Assembly (NCBI RefSeq): GCF_014930365.1
Contig: NZ_JABXWI010000008.1
Location: 62,001-126,000 of the forward strand
Length of the DNA stretch: 64,000 nucleotides
Reading direction: 5' to 3'
DNA from: Streptomyces caniscabiei
Lineage (GTDB): Bacteria > Actinomycetota > Actinomycetes > Streptomycetales > Streptomycetaceae
Position 1 is the stretch's first letter. The number at the start of each line of letters is the position of its first letter. This document shows, piece by piece, positions 1 through 9,009 of the stretch. A program made the position numbers and the translations under genes. The notes beneath the pieces are model-generated. The model saw only the letters and a list, made by a program, of their open reading frames with translations. It did not search any database and was not told the origin of the DNA.

Positions 1-474
1 CTCGTCGATGAATTCCGGACTGCTGTGGCTCAGCAGCACCTTGCCGACACCCGAACAGTGCAGCGGCAGATGGCCGCCGACCTGCGAGGTGAGCCCGACG
101 GCGTTGACCGCCGAGAGGCGTTCGATGATCACGGCCTGGTCGCCTTGGAGGACGGCCAGCTGCACATGCTGGCGCAGAGCCGTGTACAGGTCCTCGACGA
201 ACGGCTGGGCGGCGCTGCGCAGCGTCTCGGCGCGGGGTGCGAGCGTGCCGAGACGCCACAGCCGCAGACCGATCGCGAACCGGTTGTCGCTGGTGCGCTC
301 CAACGCACCGGCCTCCACGAGTTCGAGCGTGAGCCGGCGCGCGGTGGCGTGCGGTATGCCGGTGCGCCTGACCAGGTCGGCGAGGCTCAGCTCGGTGTGG
401 TCGGGGTCGAAGGCGAACAGCAGGTCCCACAGCCGGGAGCTGACGGTCCGGCCGGGCTCGTTCGCGCGAGGCAT
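1..474 (-). CDS. IclR-family transcriptional regulator (3' end outside window)
   Basis: The minus-strand translation begins MPRANEPGRTVSSRLWDLL and continues with a winged-helix region (SLADLVRRTGIPHATARRL) and the start of an IclR effector domain (LHCSGVGKVLLS). This is the typical IclR order, about 158 codons of an expected 250 or so; the rest lies left of the window. An in-frame ATG at 489 is an alternative start. The gene is divergent from the FAD hydroxylase operon at 624, so it probably regulates that operon in response to an aromatic ligand, as PobR/PcaR-type IclR proteins do. The family is clear; the target and ligand are inferred from position. Confidence 0.85.
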   Translation of the reverse strand, partial: MPRANEPGRTVSSRLWDLLFAFDPDHTELSLADLVRRTGIPHATARRLTLELVEAGALERTSDNRFAIGLRLWRLGTLAPRAETLRSAAQPFVEDLYTALRQHVQLAVLQGDQAVIIERLSAVNAVGLTSQVGGHLPLHCSGVGKVLLSHSSPEFIDE

Positions 475-489
475 GAGCCCCTCCTCCAT

Positions 490-623
490 CGTTTCTGACC
501 TCCGGCCATCCTACCTTTGATGTTCGTTGGATGGATATAGGAGTTCTAACAACGCGCAGTCTGCCGGATTCTTGCGCGTAGCCAGTCACCACCTCGCTTC
601 GAGGCCCACGGGAGTGAAAGACC
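490..623. promoter_or_regulatory. Divergent promoter region between iclR and the hydroxylase operon
   Basis: This AT-richer 134-bp gap separates two divergent genes. It contains an imperfect inverted repeat, CGTTG at 525-529 and CAACG at 550-554, with 20 bp between them, which could be an IclR operator. A GGGAGTGAAAGACC ribosome-binding segment precedes the ATG at 624. The operator assignment is weak. Confidence 0.35.
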
Positions 624-1811
624 ATGAGTACTGACAACGGCCCCAAGATCGCGATCCTCGGTGGTGGTATCGGAGGCCTGGCCGCCGCGGCGTTCCTGCG
701 CGACAAGGGCTTCGACAGTGACGTCTACGAGCAGGCGTCCGCCCTGACCGAGGTCGGCGCCGGCCTGGTGATCGCGCCCAACGCCGCCCGCCTGCTGCGG
801 CGTCTCGGAATTCTGGACCGGTTCGTCAAACGCGCGGTCCGGATGGAGATCGGCTGGGAGTTCCGGCGCTGGCAGAACGGCACGGTTCTCTCCGCGGAGA
901 ACCTGGAGGAGGGGTGCATACGCCTGTACGGCGAGCACACCTACGCCGCCCACCGGGCCGACCTGCTGGAGGCTCTGAGGTCGGCCGTCCCCGAGCGCTC
1001 CCTCCACCTCGGCAGGCGCTGCGTCTCCGTCGAATTCGAAGGCGACCAGGCTGTTCTGCGGTTCGAGGACGGTGAGACGGTCCGCCCGGACATCCTCATC
1101 GGCGCCGACGGGGTCCACTCCCGCGTGCGCGGCGCCATCGTCGGCCCGACTCAGGCACGGGAGTCGGGCATCTGCGCCTTCCGCGCTCTCGTCCCGGCGC
1201 ACAAGGCACCCGACTTCGCCAAGCGGCGAGCCCAGACGCTCTGGATCGGCCCCGAGCACCACCTCGTGCACTACCCGGTCTCCGGAGAGGACTACGTCAA
1301 CCTCGTTGCCTTCGCACCTGCCGGCGCCGACAGCGTGGAGTCCTGGACGGCCACCGCGACGGTCCAGGAACTGCTCGACGAGTTCGCCGGCTGGGATCCC
1401 CGACTGGTGGAACTGATCAAGTCGGCCGAGACCCCGGGGCGCTGGGCGCTGCTCGACCGTGAGCCCCTTGATCGATGGAACCGCGGCAACGCGACCCTGC
1501 TGGGCGACGCGGCCCACCCCATGTTCCCGTTCTTCGCCCAGGGCGCCGCCCAGGCGATCGAGGACGGCGCCGTCCTTTCCCTGTGCCTCGCGGCGGACCC
1601 GGACAACCCCATCGCGGCGCTGGCCCGCTACGAGGAACTGCGCCGGAGCCGCACGGCCCGCCTCCAGGAGGTCTCGCACGGGAGGTCACACGTCAACCAC
1701 CTGCCGGACGGCCCCGAGCAGCAGGCACGCGACCTGCAGTACGCACAGGCCGACCCGCTCAGGGAGAACGGCTGGATCTACGCGTACGACCCGGAGGTCG
1801 CCGTCTCATGA
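624..1811 (+). CDS. FAD-dependent aromatic hydroxylase (salicylate / hydroxybenzoate hydroxylase type)
   Basis: The 395-residue protein has the three signatures of class A flavoprotein monooxygenases: a GGGIGG dinucleotide-binding loop at residues 13-18, a DG motif (GADGVHS) near 159, and a GD motif (LLGDAAHPM) near 292. Such enzymes use NAD(P)H and O2 to hydroxylate, sometimes with decarboxylation, a hydroxylated benzoate or nicotinate. With hydroxyquinol dioxygenase and maleylacetate reductase nearby, an oxidative decarboxylation that yields hydroxyquinol is a reasonable guess, but the substrate cannot be read from sequence. Its TGA overlaps the ATG of the next gene, indicating translational coupling. 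Confidence 0.85.
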   Translation: MSTDNGPKIAILGGGIGGLAAAAFLRDKGFDSDVYEQASALTEVGAGLVIAPNAARLLRRLGILDRFVKRAVRMEIGWEFRRWQNGTVLSAENLEEGCIRLYGEHTYAAHRADLLEALRSAVPERSLHLGRRCVSVEFEGDQAVLRFEDGETVRPDILIGADGVHSRVRGAIVGPTQARESGICAFRALVPAHKAPDFAKRRAQTLWIGPEHHLVHYPVSGEDYVNLVAFAPAGADSVESWTATATVQELLDEFAGWDPRLVELIKSAETPGRWALLDREPLDRWNRGNATLLGDAAHPMFPFFAQGAAQAIEDGAVLSLCLAADPDNPIAALARYEELRRSRTARLQEVSHGRSHVNHLPDGPEQQARDLQYAQADPLRENGWIYAYDPEVAVS

Positions 1812-2908
1812 AGATCACGGCGGCGGTGTCACGCGAGAGCCGGACCGTCCCCGGTCTGGAGCAGGTCGACCTCGGTGAACCGAGGCCGGACGAGGTTCTG
1901 GTGCGCGTCGTGGCGACCGGCATCTGCCACACCGACATCAATGCGCACAGGGGCCGTGGGGTTCCCGTTCCTCGCCCTATCGTGCTCGGGCACGAGGGCG
2001 CGGGCGTCGTGGAGGCGGTCGGGGCCGGGGTGACCCGCCTCGTGCCCGGTGACCACGTGGTGCTCTCGGGCAACTCTTGCGGTGTGTGCCCCCGCTGTCT
2101 CGATGCGAGGCCCACCTACTGCCGGGAGGCGATGCGGGTGGCCTTCGGCGGCGCGCGACTCGACGGCAGTTCACCGATCACCCGGGGCGATGCCCGGATC
2201 GCGGCGATGTTCTTCGGGCAGTCCTCCTTCGCGACGTACGCGGTGGCGCCCGCGCGGAGCGCGGTCCTCCTGCCGAAGGACGTCCCGCTGCACCTGATGG
2301 GACCGCTCGGCTGCGGTGTCATCACGGGGGCGGGTTCGGTCCTGGAGGCGTACCGGCTCCGCCCCGGACAGTCGATCGTGGTGTTCGGCACCGGAGGCGT
2401 GGGACTCGCGGCCATCATGGCCGCACGCCTCGCGGGCGCCCGGCACATCGTCGCCGTCGACATCAACCAGCCGCGCCTCGACCTCGCTCGGGATCTGGGA
2501 GCGACGGACACCGTGCTGGGCGGCGCCGGTGCCGAACAGGCGCTGCGGGACATCGACCCCGACGGCTTCGACTTCGCGTACGTCACCGCGGACGTATCGT
2601 CCGTCCACGCGACCGCGACGACGTGCCTCGCCGTCGAAGGCACCCTCGGCTATGTGGTCGCGCCTGCGGACGAGTGGGTCCCGGACACCGGGTTTCTCCT
2701 CGCCGGCGGGCGCAGGCTCCAGGGAATCATCGGAGGCTCGGCCAACCCCCACGTGCTGATCCCCCAACTCGTCGAGTACTGGCGGGCGGGCCGGTTCCCC
2801 TTCGACCGGATGATCGAGGAGTTCCCGTTCAGTGACTTTGCCCGGGCGTGGACGGAGACCGGTTCCGGGCGGGTGATCAAGGCCGTGCTCAGGATGCCGG
2901 AATCCTGA
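1808..2908 (+). CDS. Zinc-dependent alcohol dehydrogenase, aryl-alcohol (XylB-like) type
   Basis: This 366-residue medium-chain dehydrogenase starts at the ATG that overlaps the upstream stop (ATGA). Catalytic zinc ligands are visible at C40 (GICHTD), H62-E63 (GHEGAG) and a cysteine near 169. The structural zinc lobe uses C90, C93, C96 and C104. A Rossmann loop GTGGVG lies near 194. The likely reaction is NAD-dependent interconversion of a benzylic alcohol and aldehyde, which would feed the aldehyde dehydrogenase encoded at 9010-10500. The overall architecture matches benzyl alcohol dehydrogenases; substrate identity is inferred from context. Confidence 0.8.
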   Translation: MKITAAVSRESRTVPGLEQVDLGEPRPDEVLVRVVATGICHTDINAHRGRGVPVPRPIVLGHEGAGVVEAVGAGVTRLVPGDHVVLSGNSCGVCPRCLDARPTYCREAMRVAFGGARLDGSSPITRGDARIAAMFFGQSSFATYAVAPARSAVLLPKDVPLHLMGPLGCGVITGAGSVLEAYRLRPGQSIVVFGTGGVGLAAIMAARLAGARHIVAVDINQPRLDLARDLGATDTVLGGAGAEQALRDIDPDGFDFAYVTADVSSVHATATTCLAVEGTLGYVVAPADEWVPDTGFLLAGGRRLQGIIGGSANPHVLIPQLVEYWRAGRFPFDRMIEEFPFSDFARAWTETGSGRVIKAVLRMPES

Positions 2909-3105
2909 CATCGCCTTCCGCGAACAGCCCGGTCGGCGGGGTCACGACCGGGCGACGACGATCAAGACCATGGCCGTCCAACGAACACAGCCATTGCCGT
3001 CCCCCACGACCCCACCCAGACTGCGGCACGGGCGGCCCGAGACGCGGCCCCTGCCTCGGCGCCCTTGTCGAAACCCCGAGTACGTCCAGAGAGGCGGACC
3101 ATCGC

Positions 3106-4803
3106 ATGGCAACCGCAACCGGTAGTGGGCTCGTCGTCAGAACGCTGCGGCGAGCCGGGGTCGACGTGGCCTTCGGCCTGCCCGGAGCCCACATCGACGG
3201 CATCCTCCAGGACGCCCTGGACGCCAAGCTGCGGGTCGTCGACGTACGGCACGAGATGAACGCCGGCCACGCGGCCGAAGGATACGCGCGGGTCACCGGG
3301 CAGCTGGGAGTCGCCGTCGTCACGGCCGGGGGCGGTTTCACCAACGTCCTGACCTCGGTGGCCAACGCCTACCTGGACCGGACCCCCGTCCTGTACATCG
3401 CAGGCTCGGCCCCGCTGGAGATGGACGAGGTCAACGACCAGCAGGCCGGGTTCGACCAGGTCGCCATGGCGGCCCCGGTGACCAAGTTCGCGCACCGCGT
3501 CACCCGCACCGAGCTGATCCCGCGTCTGGTCGCCCAGGCGATCCGCATCGCGCAGTCGGAGCCCAAGGGCCCCGTGCTCCTGGACATTCCCTGGGACGTC
3601 CTGCGCCAGTCGGTGGACGTCGACGAAGTCGACGACCACCGCGTCGAGGTCGACGGCACCGGCGTCTCCCCCGCCGGTGCCGTCGACCGCATCATCGAGG
3701 CGCTCGCCACCGCCCGGCGCCCGATCGCGCTGGTCGGCAAGTCCTTCGTCACCGCCGAGGCACGGGCGCAGTTGCACGAGTTCGCCGCCCGGACCGGAGT
3801 GCCCCTCTTCTCCGACTGGGAGGGCCTCGGGGCCATCGCCGGCTCCGCACAGCACGCCGGCCTCCTCCAGACCCTGGCCACCGTTCCCGACGACGAGCGG
3901 CCCGACCTGGTCCTGATGCTCGGGCTGCGCTTCGGCATGGCCACCCAGTTCGGCACCGGCCGACTGCTCCCGAAGAACGCGCGGATCTTCCAGATCGACC
4001 CCGACGGCCGAGAGCTGGGCCGACTGCAGGAAGTCGAACTCGGCGTCCAGGCCGACCCGGTCGGCACGATCTGCCTGCTGAACGAGCGGCTGGGCGCCGA
4101 CGGCGTGCCTTCGGGACGCGAGGACTGGCTCACGGCCCTGCGGGATATCTCCACCACCCGGCGGACCGCGCTCGCCGCCGAGACCGAGCAGCACGAGGAC
4201 CCCGCGATCCACCCGTACCTCGCGGTTCGTACGATCGCCGAGAGTGTCCCCGACCAGGCCACCGTCGTCGTCGACGGCGCCCTGACCGAGTTGTGGCTGT
4301 CGGAGACCATCGCGCTCGCGCCGCTGGCCCACTACCTCGGACACGGCTATCTCAGTGCGATGGGGAGCAACTTCGGTGTGGCGCTGGGGGCGCAGTACGC
4401 GCATCCCGACAAGGCAACGATCCTTGTCACCGGCGACGGCGCCGTCGGCTACAGCCTCGCCGAGTTCGACTCCCTCGTCCGGGCGGGACTCCCGGTCGTC
4501 GTGATCGTGCTGAACAACCGGGCCTGGGGCGCCACCCTGCACACCCAGCAGTTCATTTTCGGACAGGACCGCGTCACCAACAACCGCCTGGAGAACGGCT
4601 CCTACAGCGCAGCGGCGCGAGCCCTCGGCGCGGACGGCGTCGACGTCACCGGTCTGAACCAGCTGCGACCCGCGATCGAGGCGGCCCTCGCGGCCCGCCG
4701 GCCCACCTGCATCGACGTACGCGTGAGTCTCGCGCCCATCCCGCCGGAGGAGCGCGTCCTGAATGGCGGAGCTCCGTTCGGCGGAGTCGAGATCGACGCG
4801 TGA
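3106..4803 (+). CDS. Thiamine diphosphate-dependent enzyme (benzaldehyde lyase / benzoylformate decarboxylase / acetolactate synthase family)
   Basis: This is a three-domain ThDP enzyme of 565 residues. The start is the ATG preceded by GAGAGGCGG. The cofactor-activating glutamate is E50 in RHEMNAGHAAEG, and the ThDP/Mg motif runs from GDG near 443 to NN near 470. In this family the product may be benzaldehyde lyase, an aryl-keto-acid decarboxylase or a catabolic acetolactate synthase-like protein. Because it sits between a benzyl-type alcohol dehydrogenase, an SDR and aromatic ring-cleavage genes, C-C cleavage of an aryl ketol or decarboxylation of an aryl keto acid is more likely than branched-chain amino acid synthesis. 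No regulatory subunit gene is present. Confidence 0.75.
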   Translation: MATATGSGLVVRTLRRAGVDVAFGLPGAHIDGILQDALDAKLRVVDVRHEMNAGHAAEGYARVTGQLGVAVVTAGGGFTNVLTSVANAYLDRTPVLYIAGSAPLEMDEVNDQQAGFDQVAMAAPVTKFAHRVTRTELIPRLVAQAIRIAQSEPKGPVLLDIPWDVLRQSVDVDEVDDHRVEVDGTGVSPAGAVDRIIEALATARRPIALVGKSFVTAEARAQLHEFAARTGVPLFSDWEGLGAIAGSAQHAGLLQTLATVPDDERPDLVLMLGLRFGMATQFGTGRLLPKNARIFQIDPDGRELGRLQEVELGVQADPVGTICLLNERLGADGVPSGREDWLTALRDISTTRRTALAAETEQHEDPAIHPYLAVRTIAESVPDQATVVVDGALTELWLSETIALAPLAHYLGHGYLSAMGSNFGVALGAQYAHPDKATILVTGDGAVGYSLAEFDSLVRAGLPVVVIVLNNRAWGATLHTQQFIFGQDRVTNNRLENGSYSAAARALGADGVDVTGLNQLRPAIEAALAARRPTCIDVRVSLAPIPPEERVLNGGAPFGGVEIDA

Positions 4804-4835
4804 ACCGCCACTCCTGACCCCCATGAAGGAGAACC

Positions 4836-5654
4836 ATGAACGACCGGACTGACACCGAGCCTCGCGACCCCGCCGTCGGGGACCAGCGACAGCGCTTCCT
4901 TGGGAAGACCTGCCTCGTCACCGGAGGCAGCAGAGGACTGGGCCTGGCAGCCGCACAGGCCTTCGCGCGTGAGGGCGCGCGCGTGGTCATCATCGCGCGG
5001 GACGCGCACCAGTTGAAGGTCGCGAGCGGTCTCATTGGTGACGGCACGGTCACCGTCGCGGCCGACCTCTCCTCGGTGGCCGGTATCAAGGCCGCGCTCG
5101 CCGAGGTCGCCGGGGAGGTCGACCACGTGGACGCCGCCTACATCAACGCGGGGCACGCCGGCATGAAGCGCCTGGACGACATGGACGAAGCGACCTGGGA
5201 CAGGGTGTTCGACACCAACGTCAAGGGCTCGTTCTTCCTCATGCAGGGGCTCAAGCCCTTGCTCGCGCCCGGCGGGGCCGTCGTCTTCTGCGGCTCGGCT
5301 GCCGGCCGCAGGGCCAGCGCGGGAACCGCCGCCTACGGAGCCAGCAAGGCGGCACTGGAGCACCTGACGCGCATTCTCGCCGCCGAGGTCGTCGCCGACG
5401 GTATCCGCGTCAACATCGTCGTTCCGGCCGGCATGAACACGGACATCGCCTCCCGTACGACGGGCCTGGCGCCCAGGGGAGCGGACGCCTTCCGCGAGCG
5501 GATCAGGCTCAGTACCCCCATGCTTCGGGAAGGGGAGCCGGAGGAACTCGCCGACGCAGTGCTCTTCCTGGCCTCGCCTGAAGCCGGCTACATCACCGGT
5601 GCGTCCCTCGTCGTGGACGGCGGCCTCACCAGCTTCCTTCGCCCGACGGCCTAG
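4836..5654 (+). CDS. SDR-family oxidoreductase
   Basis: This 272-residue classical short-chain dehydrogenase has a TGGSRGLG cofactor loop at residues 29-36, an NAGH segment, a serine in FCGSAAG and the YxxxK pair Y167/K171. A GAAGGAG Shine-Dalgarno lies just upstream of the ATG. It follows the ThDP enzyme by 32 bp and precedes a VOC gene by 14 bp, so it belongs to the same operon. It could reduce or oxidise a ketone or alcohol made or used by the ThDP enzyme, such as a hydroxy-ketone. The fold is certain; the substrate is unknown. Confidence 0.8.
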   Translation: MNDRTDTEPRDPAVGDQRQRFLGKTCLVTGGSRGLGLAAAQAFAREGARVVIIARDAHQLKVASGLIGDGTVTVAADLSSVAGIKAALAEVAGEVDHVDAAYINAGHAGMKRLDDMDEATWDRVFDTNVKGSFFLMQGLKPLLAPGGAVVFCGSAAGRRASAGTAAYGASKAALEHLTRILAAEVVADGIRVNIVVPAGMNTDIASRTTGLAPRGADAFRERIRLSTPMLREGEPEELADAVLFLASPEAGYITGASLVVDGGLTSFLRPTA

Positions 5655-5668
5655 AGAGGACGACCGCA

Positions 5669-6217
5669 GTGGAGCATCCCTTCGGTCAGCCGACCGACGC
5701 CGTCGTCCAGTTCGCATACGCCGTCCCCGACCTCACCGCCGGAATGCGCTGGTGGACCGACCAACTCGGCGTCGGCCCCTGGTTCGTGAACCAGAGGATC
5801 GGCGGCGAGGGTTCCACCTACAACGGTGAGCCTGGGAATGCCGAGTTCACCCTCGCGCTCGCCTTCTCGGGGCACATGATGGTCGAGCTCGTCCAAACCC
5901 TCGACGACGAACCTTCGATCTACAAGGACGCCTACGAACGCCACGGTTATGGCTTCCACCACGTCGCCAAGGTCGTGCCGGACGTCAAGGCAGAGGTCGA
6001 ACGCCGAGAAGCGAGCGGGGCGGCGGTGCGTTTCCACGATGTGGCCCCGGGTGGCGACGTCTTCTTCCTGGACGGTGGCGAAGACGCCCTGGGGATGATC
6101 GAGCTGGTCCAGGACAACGAGATCACGCGGCAGATGTTCACATCCGTCTGGCGGGCATCGGTCGACTGGAACGGGGCTCGACCTGTCAGGGACTTCGCGG
6201 AGTTGCTGTCGGACTGA
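5669..6217 (+). CDS. VOC-superfamily (glyoxalase/epimerase-like) protein
   Basis: The 182-residue protein begins with GTG behind AGAGAGGA. It has the paired beta-alpha-beta modules of the vicinal oxygen chelate fold: QFAYAVPDLTAGMRWW at the N terminus, HMMVELVQ mid-protein and YGFHHVAKVVPD starting the second module. Probable metal-binding histidine and glutamate residues are present. It resembles the Glyoxalase_4/methylmalonyl-CoA-epimerase-like group rather than a clear extradiol dioxygenase. It is last in the plus-strand catabolic operon. Its role may be isomerisation or lyase chemistry on a pathway intermediate, which is not determinable here. Confidence 0.7.
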   Translation: MEHPFGQPTDAVVQFAYAVPDLTAGMRWWTDQLGVGPWFVNQRIGGEGSTYNGEPGNAEFTLALAFSGHMMVELVQTLDDEPSIYKDAYERHGYGFHHVAKVVPDVKAEVERREASGAAVRFHDVAPGGDVFFLDGGEDALGMIELVQDNEITRQMFTSVWRASVDWNGARPVRDFAELLSD

Positions 6218-6235
6218 CCATGCGGCCATGACGAC

Positions 6236-6265
6236 GGAGGGGCGGTCCGGCCGGACCGCCCCTCC
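6236..6265. terminator. Bidirectional terminator between convergent operons
   Basis: A perfect palindrome with 15-bp arms (GGAGGGGCGGTCCGG and its complement) lies 18 bp after the VOC stop and 15 bp beyond the hydroxyquinol dioxygenase stop on the other strand. It probably ends both operons. Confidence 0.85.
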
Positions 6266-6280
6266 ACCACGTGCCCCTGT

Positions 6281-7219
6281 TCATACACCCGCAGGGGCGA
6301 GGACGATGTCGAAGCGCACCCGGCTCCAAGTACCGTCGACGACACGGCCGTCGGGCGTCGTCGTGCCGACGGGCTGCCGCTCGAACCGCTTGATCAGGGA
6401 GTCCTTCACGCCGAAGACGGTGTCCTTGAAACCGATCGGGTCGCCCGCAGGGAAGATGTGCGTCACCAGGGTGCGCGAGCCCTCGTGGGATACCATGAAG
6501 TGCAGGTGAGCGGCGCGCAGCGGGGAACGGCCGACCGCGTCGAGCATCTTGCCGACCGGCCCGTCGTTCGGGATGGGGTACGGCGTCGGGGTGAGACCCC
6601 AGAAGCGGTAGCTGCCGTCGGCCGCGGAGAACAAGTGAGCCCGGCCGGCGCGCTTTCCGGCGTCGTACTGCACGTCGTACAGCCCGTCCTCGTCGGCCTC
6701 CCAGACCTCGATCCGTGCGTCGGCGAGCGGTTTGCCGTCGGTGTCGGTGACGGTGCCCTCGACCCAGCAGGGCTCGCCGGGCGCGCCGAAGGCCATGTCC
6801 TCGCCGAGTTCGATCCGGGCGGCGTCCTCGACGAAGAACGGTCCGAACACGGTCGCCTCCGTGGCGCCCTGGTAGGCCTGGTTGTTGACGTTGATCGTCT
6901 GCATGCTCGCGCCGAGGGTGTCGGACAACAGGATGAACTCCTGCCGGACGTCGTCGGTGATGTGGCCGGCCCGGGTGAGGAAGTCGATCGCCTGTCCCCA
7001 CTCGTCCTCGGTCAGGCGGACCTCACGGATGAAGGAGTGCAGGTGCTTGACCAGGCTGACCATGACTTCCTTCAGCCGTGCGTCGTCGCAGGCGTCGAAC
7101 GAGGCGACGACGTTGTCCACCAGCCGCTGCTCCACCGCCTGTTGCGCCGGCGACGCCTCGCGGTGGATCGCGCCGGCGTCGTCGGTCCGGGCCGAGTCGG
7201 GGTTGACGTAGGTAGCCAT
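6281..7219 (-). CDS. Hydroxyquinol 1,2-dioxygenase (intradiol)
   Basis: This 312-residue protein has the N-terminal helical dimerisation domain and C-terminal beta-sandwich of catechol/hydroxyquinol intradiol dioxygenases. Fe(III) ligands are Y181, Y214, H238 and H240; their spacing (33, 24, 2) equals that described for characterised hydroxyquinol 1,2-dioxygenase. The reaction is ortho cleavage of 1,2,4-trihydroxybenzene to maleylacetate. The maleylacetate reductase gene immediately upstream supports the hydroxyquinol over the catechol assignment. The start ATG at 7219 follows AAAGAGG and lies 11 bp after the reductase stop. It is the last gene of its operon. Confidence 0.9.
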   Translation of the reverse strand: MATYVNPDSARTDDAGAIHREASPAQQAVEQRLVDNVVASFDACDDARLKEVMVSLVKHLHSFIREVRLTEDEWGQAIDFLTRAGHITDDVRQEFILLSDTLGASMQTINVNNQAYQGATEATVFGPFFVEDAARIELGEDMAFGAPGEPCWVEGTVTDTDGKPLADARIEVWEADEDGLYDVQYDAGKRAGRAHLFSAADGSYRFWGLTPTPYPIPNDGPVGKMLDAVGRSPLRAAHLHFMVSHEGSRTLVTHIFPAGDPIGFKDTVFGVKDSLIKRFERQPVGTTTPDGRVVDGTWSRVRFDIVLAPAGV

Positions 7220-7230
7220 GACGGCCTCTT

Positions 7231-8298
7231 TCAGCTGATCGGTTCGCCTGACCACGCGGCCCGCAGCAACAGGGTCAGGTTGGCGAGGGTGACGGGGGTG
7301 GGGTTGTTGGCCGGGATCGCCTTGATGATCGGCGCCAGCGCCTTGGCGATGCCGTCCTCGGGCATGCCGTAGTCGCGCAGCGCCCGTGGCGCGCCCAGCA
7401 GCTCGCGCAGGGCGGCGAGCCCGGCGCTCGCCGTGCGGGTGCCGGAGTCCGTGCCGAGGGCCTGGGCGATCCGTGCCTCCGCCTCCGGGGCGTGCGGGGC
7501 GTTGAAGGCCAGTACGTAGGGCAGGACGACCGCGTGGGTCTGGGCGTGGGGGAGGTTGAACATGCCGCCGAGGACATGGCAGATCTTGTGGTGCATGCCG
7601 GAGCCGGCCGAGGCGAAGGCGACGGCGGCGAGGTAGGCGCCGTACAACGTCTGCTCGATGCCCTGGACGCTCGTCGAGTCCACCGCGACCGCAGGCAGGC
7701 CGTTCGCCAGCGCGCGGATGCCCTCCTGCGCCAGCGCGCGGTCGATCGGGTCGGCGCGTGGTCCCCACATCGAGTCGACGCAGTGGGCCATCGCGTTGAG
7801 ACCGCTGGCCACGGTCATCGCGCCGGGCAGTGAGGTCAGCAGGGCGGCGTCGTACACCACCGAGGCGGGCAGCACCTTGTCGTCCACACCGGTGGTCTTG
7901 GTCTCGCCTTTGGTCAGGCCCCACACGTCGGTCGCCTCGGAGCCGGCGTAGGTGGTGGGGACCGCGACGATCGGCAGGCCGGTGGTCATCGCCACGGCCT
8001 TGGCCAGGCCCGTGGTCGAGCCGCCGCCGACGCTGACCAGGATGTCCGCGCCCGCGTCGGCCGCGGCCCGCCGGGCTCGCTCCGCGACCTCGACCGGCAC
8101 GTGCATCACGACCTCCTCGTGACGGAGGGCGACCGGGATCTCCTTGGCGATCGGGTCGGCCAGTTCCTTCTCGCGGTCGGACGCGATCAGCATGACCTTG
8201 GTACCACCGTGGGCCTCGACCTCCGCCGCGACGGCGGCCGGCGATCCCCCCGCCGCGAACACGACCCGTTGGGGGAGGGTCCGGTGGGTGAATCGCAT
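7231..8298 (-). CDS. Maleylacetate reductase
   Basis: This iron-containing-alcohol-dehydrogenase-fold protein has about 355 residues, usual for the family. It shows the GGGSTTGLAKA nucleotide-binding segment, the PTTYAGSEAT motif typical of maleylacetate reductases, and metal-site histidines in MAHCVDSMWGP and HHKICHVLGG. It reduces maleylacetate to 3-oxoadipate with NAD(P)H, completing the hydroxyquinol branch. I chose the ATG at 8298, which shares one base with the upstream TGA (TGATG) and has GGAAG upstream; an ATG at 8316 would overlap the previous gene by 19 bases. Confidence 0.9.
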   Translation of the reverse strand: MRFTHRTLPQRVVFAAGGSPAAVAAEVEAHGGTKVMLIASDREKELADPIAKEIPVALRHEEVVMHVPVEVAERARRAAADAGADILVSVGGGSTTGLAKAVAMTTGLPIVAVPTTYAGSEATDVWGLTKGETKTTGVDDKVLPASVVYDAALLTSLPGAMTVASGLNAMAHCVDSMWGPRADPIDRALAQEGIRALANGLPAVAVDSTSVQGIEQTLYGAYLAAVAFASAGSGMHHKICHVLGGMFNLPHAQTHAVVLPYVLAFNAPHAPEAEARIAQALGTDSGTRTASAGLAALRELLGAPRALRDYGMPEDGIAKALAPIIKAIPANNPTPVTLANLTLLLRAAWSGEPIS

Positions 8299-8894
8299 CA
8301 GGCTTCCGTCAGCCACTGCTTGCCTTCCGAGTAGAGCTGCTCGACTGCTGGGCCGGTGAGGCCGGGGAGTCCTTGCTTGACCGTGAAACCCGCCTTGGTC
8401 TGCAGGTAGGCCAGGTGTCGGTAACCGGTCGGGAATCGGTTGAGGAGGCCGGGGTCCAGCGTGAGTGAGGCAGCGGGGTCGACGACGTCGAGCCGGTCCT
8501 TCTCGTAGATCGGCTGCCGGCGCACGAGGGTCCAGAGCCCCTCGTGGCGGGCGAGGAAGTCGTAGAAGCGGCCGGTGCAGACGACGTCGACTTCCACGTC
8601 GTCGACGCTCGCGCGCTGGTTGATGGTCATCTTGGTCTGGGCGACGGCGCGGTCGCCGCCTATGTCCGCGGTGTGGCCGCCCAGGAAATGGAGGATGCTG
8701 ACGCCGTTCTCGAAGCCCTCACGACTGGCCTTGATGAAGTCGGTGGCGCTGCCCTGGAACCAGGTGGCGCTCATCCAGCCGTCGCGCGGATGCCAGACCG
8801 TGGCGAAACGGTCCCAGTCCCCGGCGTCGCGCCACAGTGCCCAGTTCTCGACGAGCTGCCGGATCTCGTGGCGGTCCTTGTCGCTCTGCGACAT
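8298..8894 (-). CDS. SnoaL-like / NTF2-fold protein
   Basis: This 198-residue protein opens with IRQLVENWALWRDAGDWDRF, the usual first helices of SnoaL_4/NTF2-like proteins found beside ring-hydroxylating oxygenases. The segment SILHFLGGHTADIGGDRAVAQTKMTI gives the strand pattern of the cone-shaped fold. Members act as isomerases, hydrolases or small subunits of oxygenases. It heads the SnoaL, maleylacetate reductase, hydroxyquinol dioxygenase unit, which starts after the terminator at 8954-9002. Its exact reaction is unknown. Confidence 0.7.
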   Translation of the reverse strand: MSQSDKDRHEIRQLVENWALWRDAGDWDRFATVWHPRDGWMSATWFQGSATDFIKASREGFENGVSILHFLGGHTADIGGDRAVAQTKMTINQRASVDDVEVDVVCTGRFYDFLARHEGLWTLVRRQPIYEKDRLDVVDPAASLTLDPGLLNRFPTGYRHLAYLQTKAGFTVKQGLPGLTGPAVEQLYSEGKQWLTEA

Positions 8895-8953
8895 CGCTGA
8901 CTCCTTGCTGACTCCTTAGAGGGGCGGAGATCCCCGGTACAGGGGTCTCGCCA

Positions 8954-9002
8954 GAGAGGCGGGCGGGGCACACGGCAGTCACGTGTACCCCACCCGCCTC
9001 TC
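8954..9002 (-). terminator. Hairpin terminator after the aldehyde dehydrogenase gene
   Basis: Arms GAGAGGCGGG at 8954-8963 and CCCGCCTCTC at 8993-9002 pair perfectly, and the stem continues inward (GGGG with CCCC, ACAC with GTGT). It starts 8 bp after the stop of the minus-strand aldehyde dehydrogenase and separates it from the SnoaL-like gene downstream. Confidence 0.75.
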
Positions 9003-9009
9003 CATGCCA

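Noticed and set aside
2848..3105. N-terminal extension of the ThDP enzyme upstream of 3106
   Set aside because: It overlaps the preceding dehydrogenase gene and has no ThDP-family sequence; ATG 3106 with GAGAGG gives the usual start.
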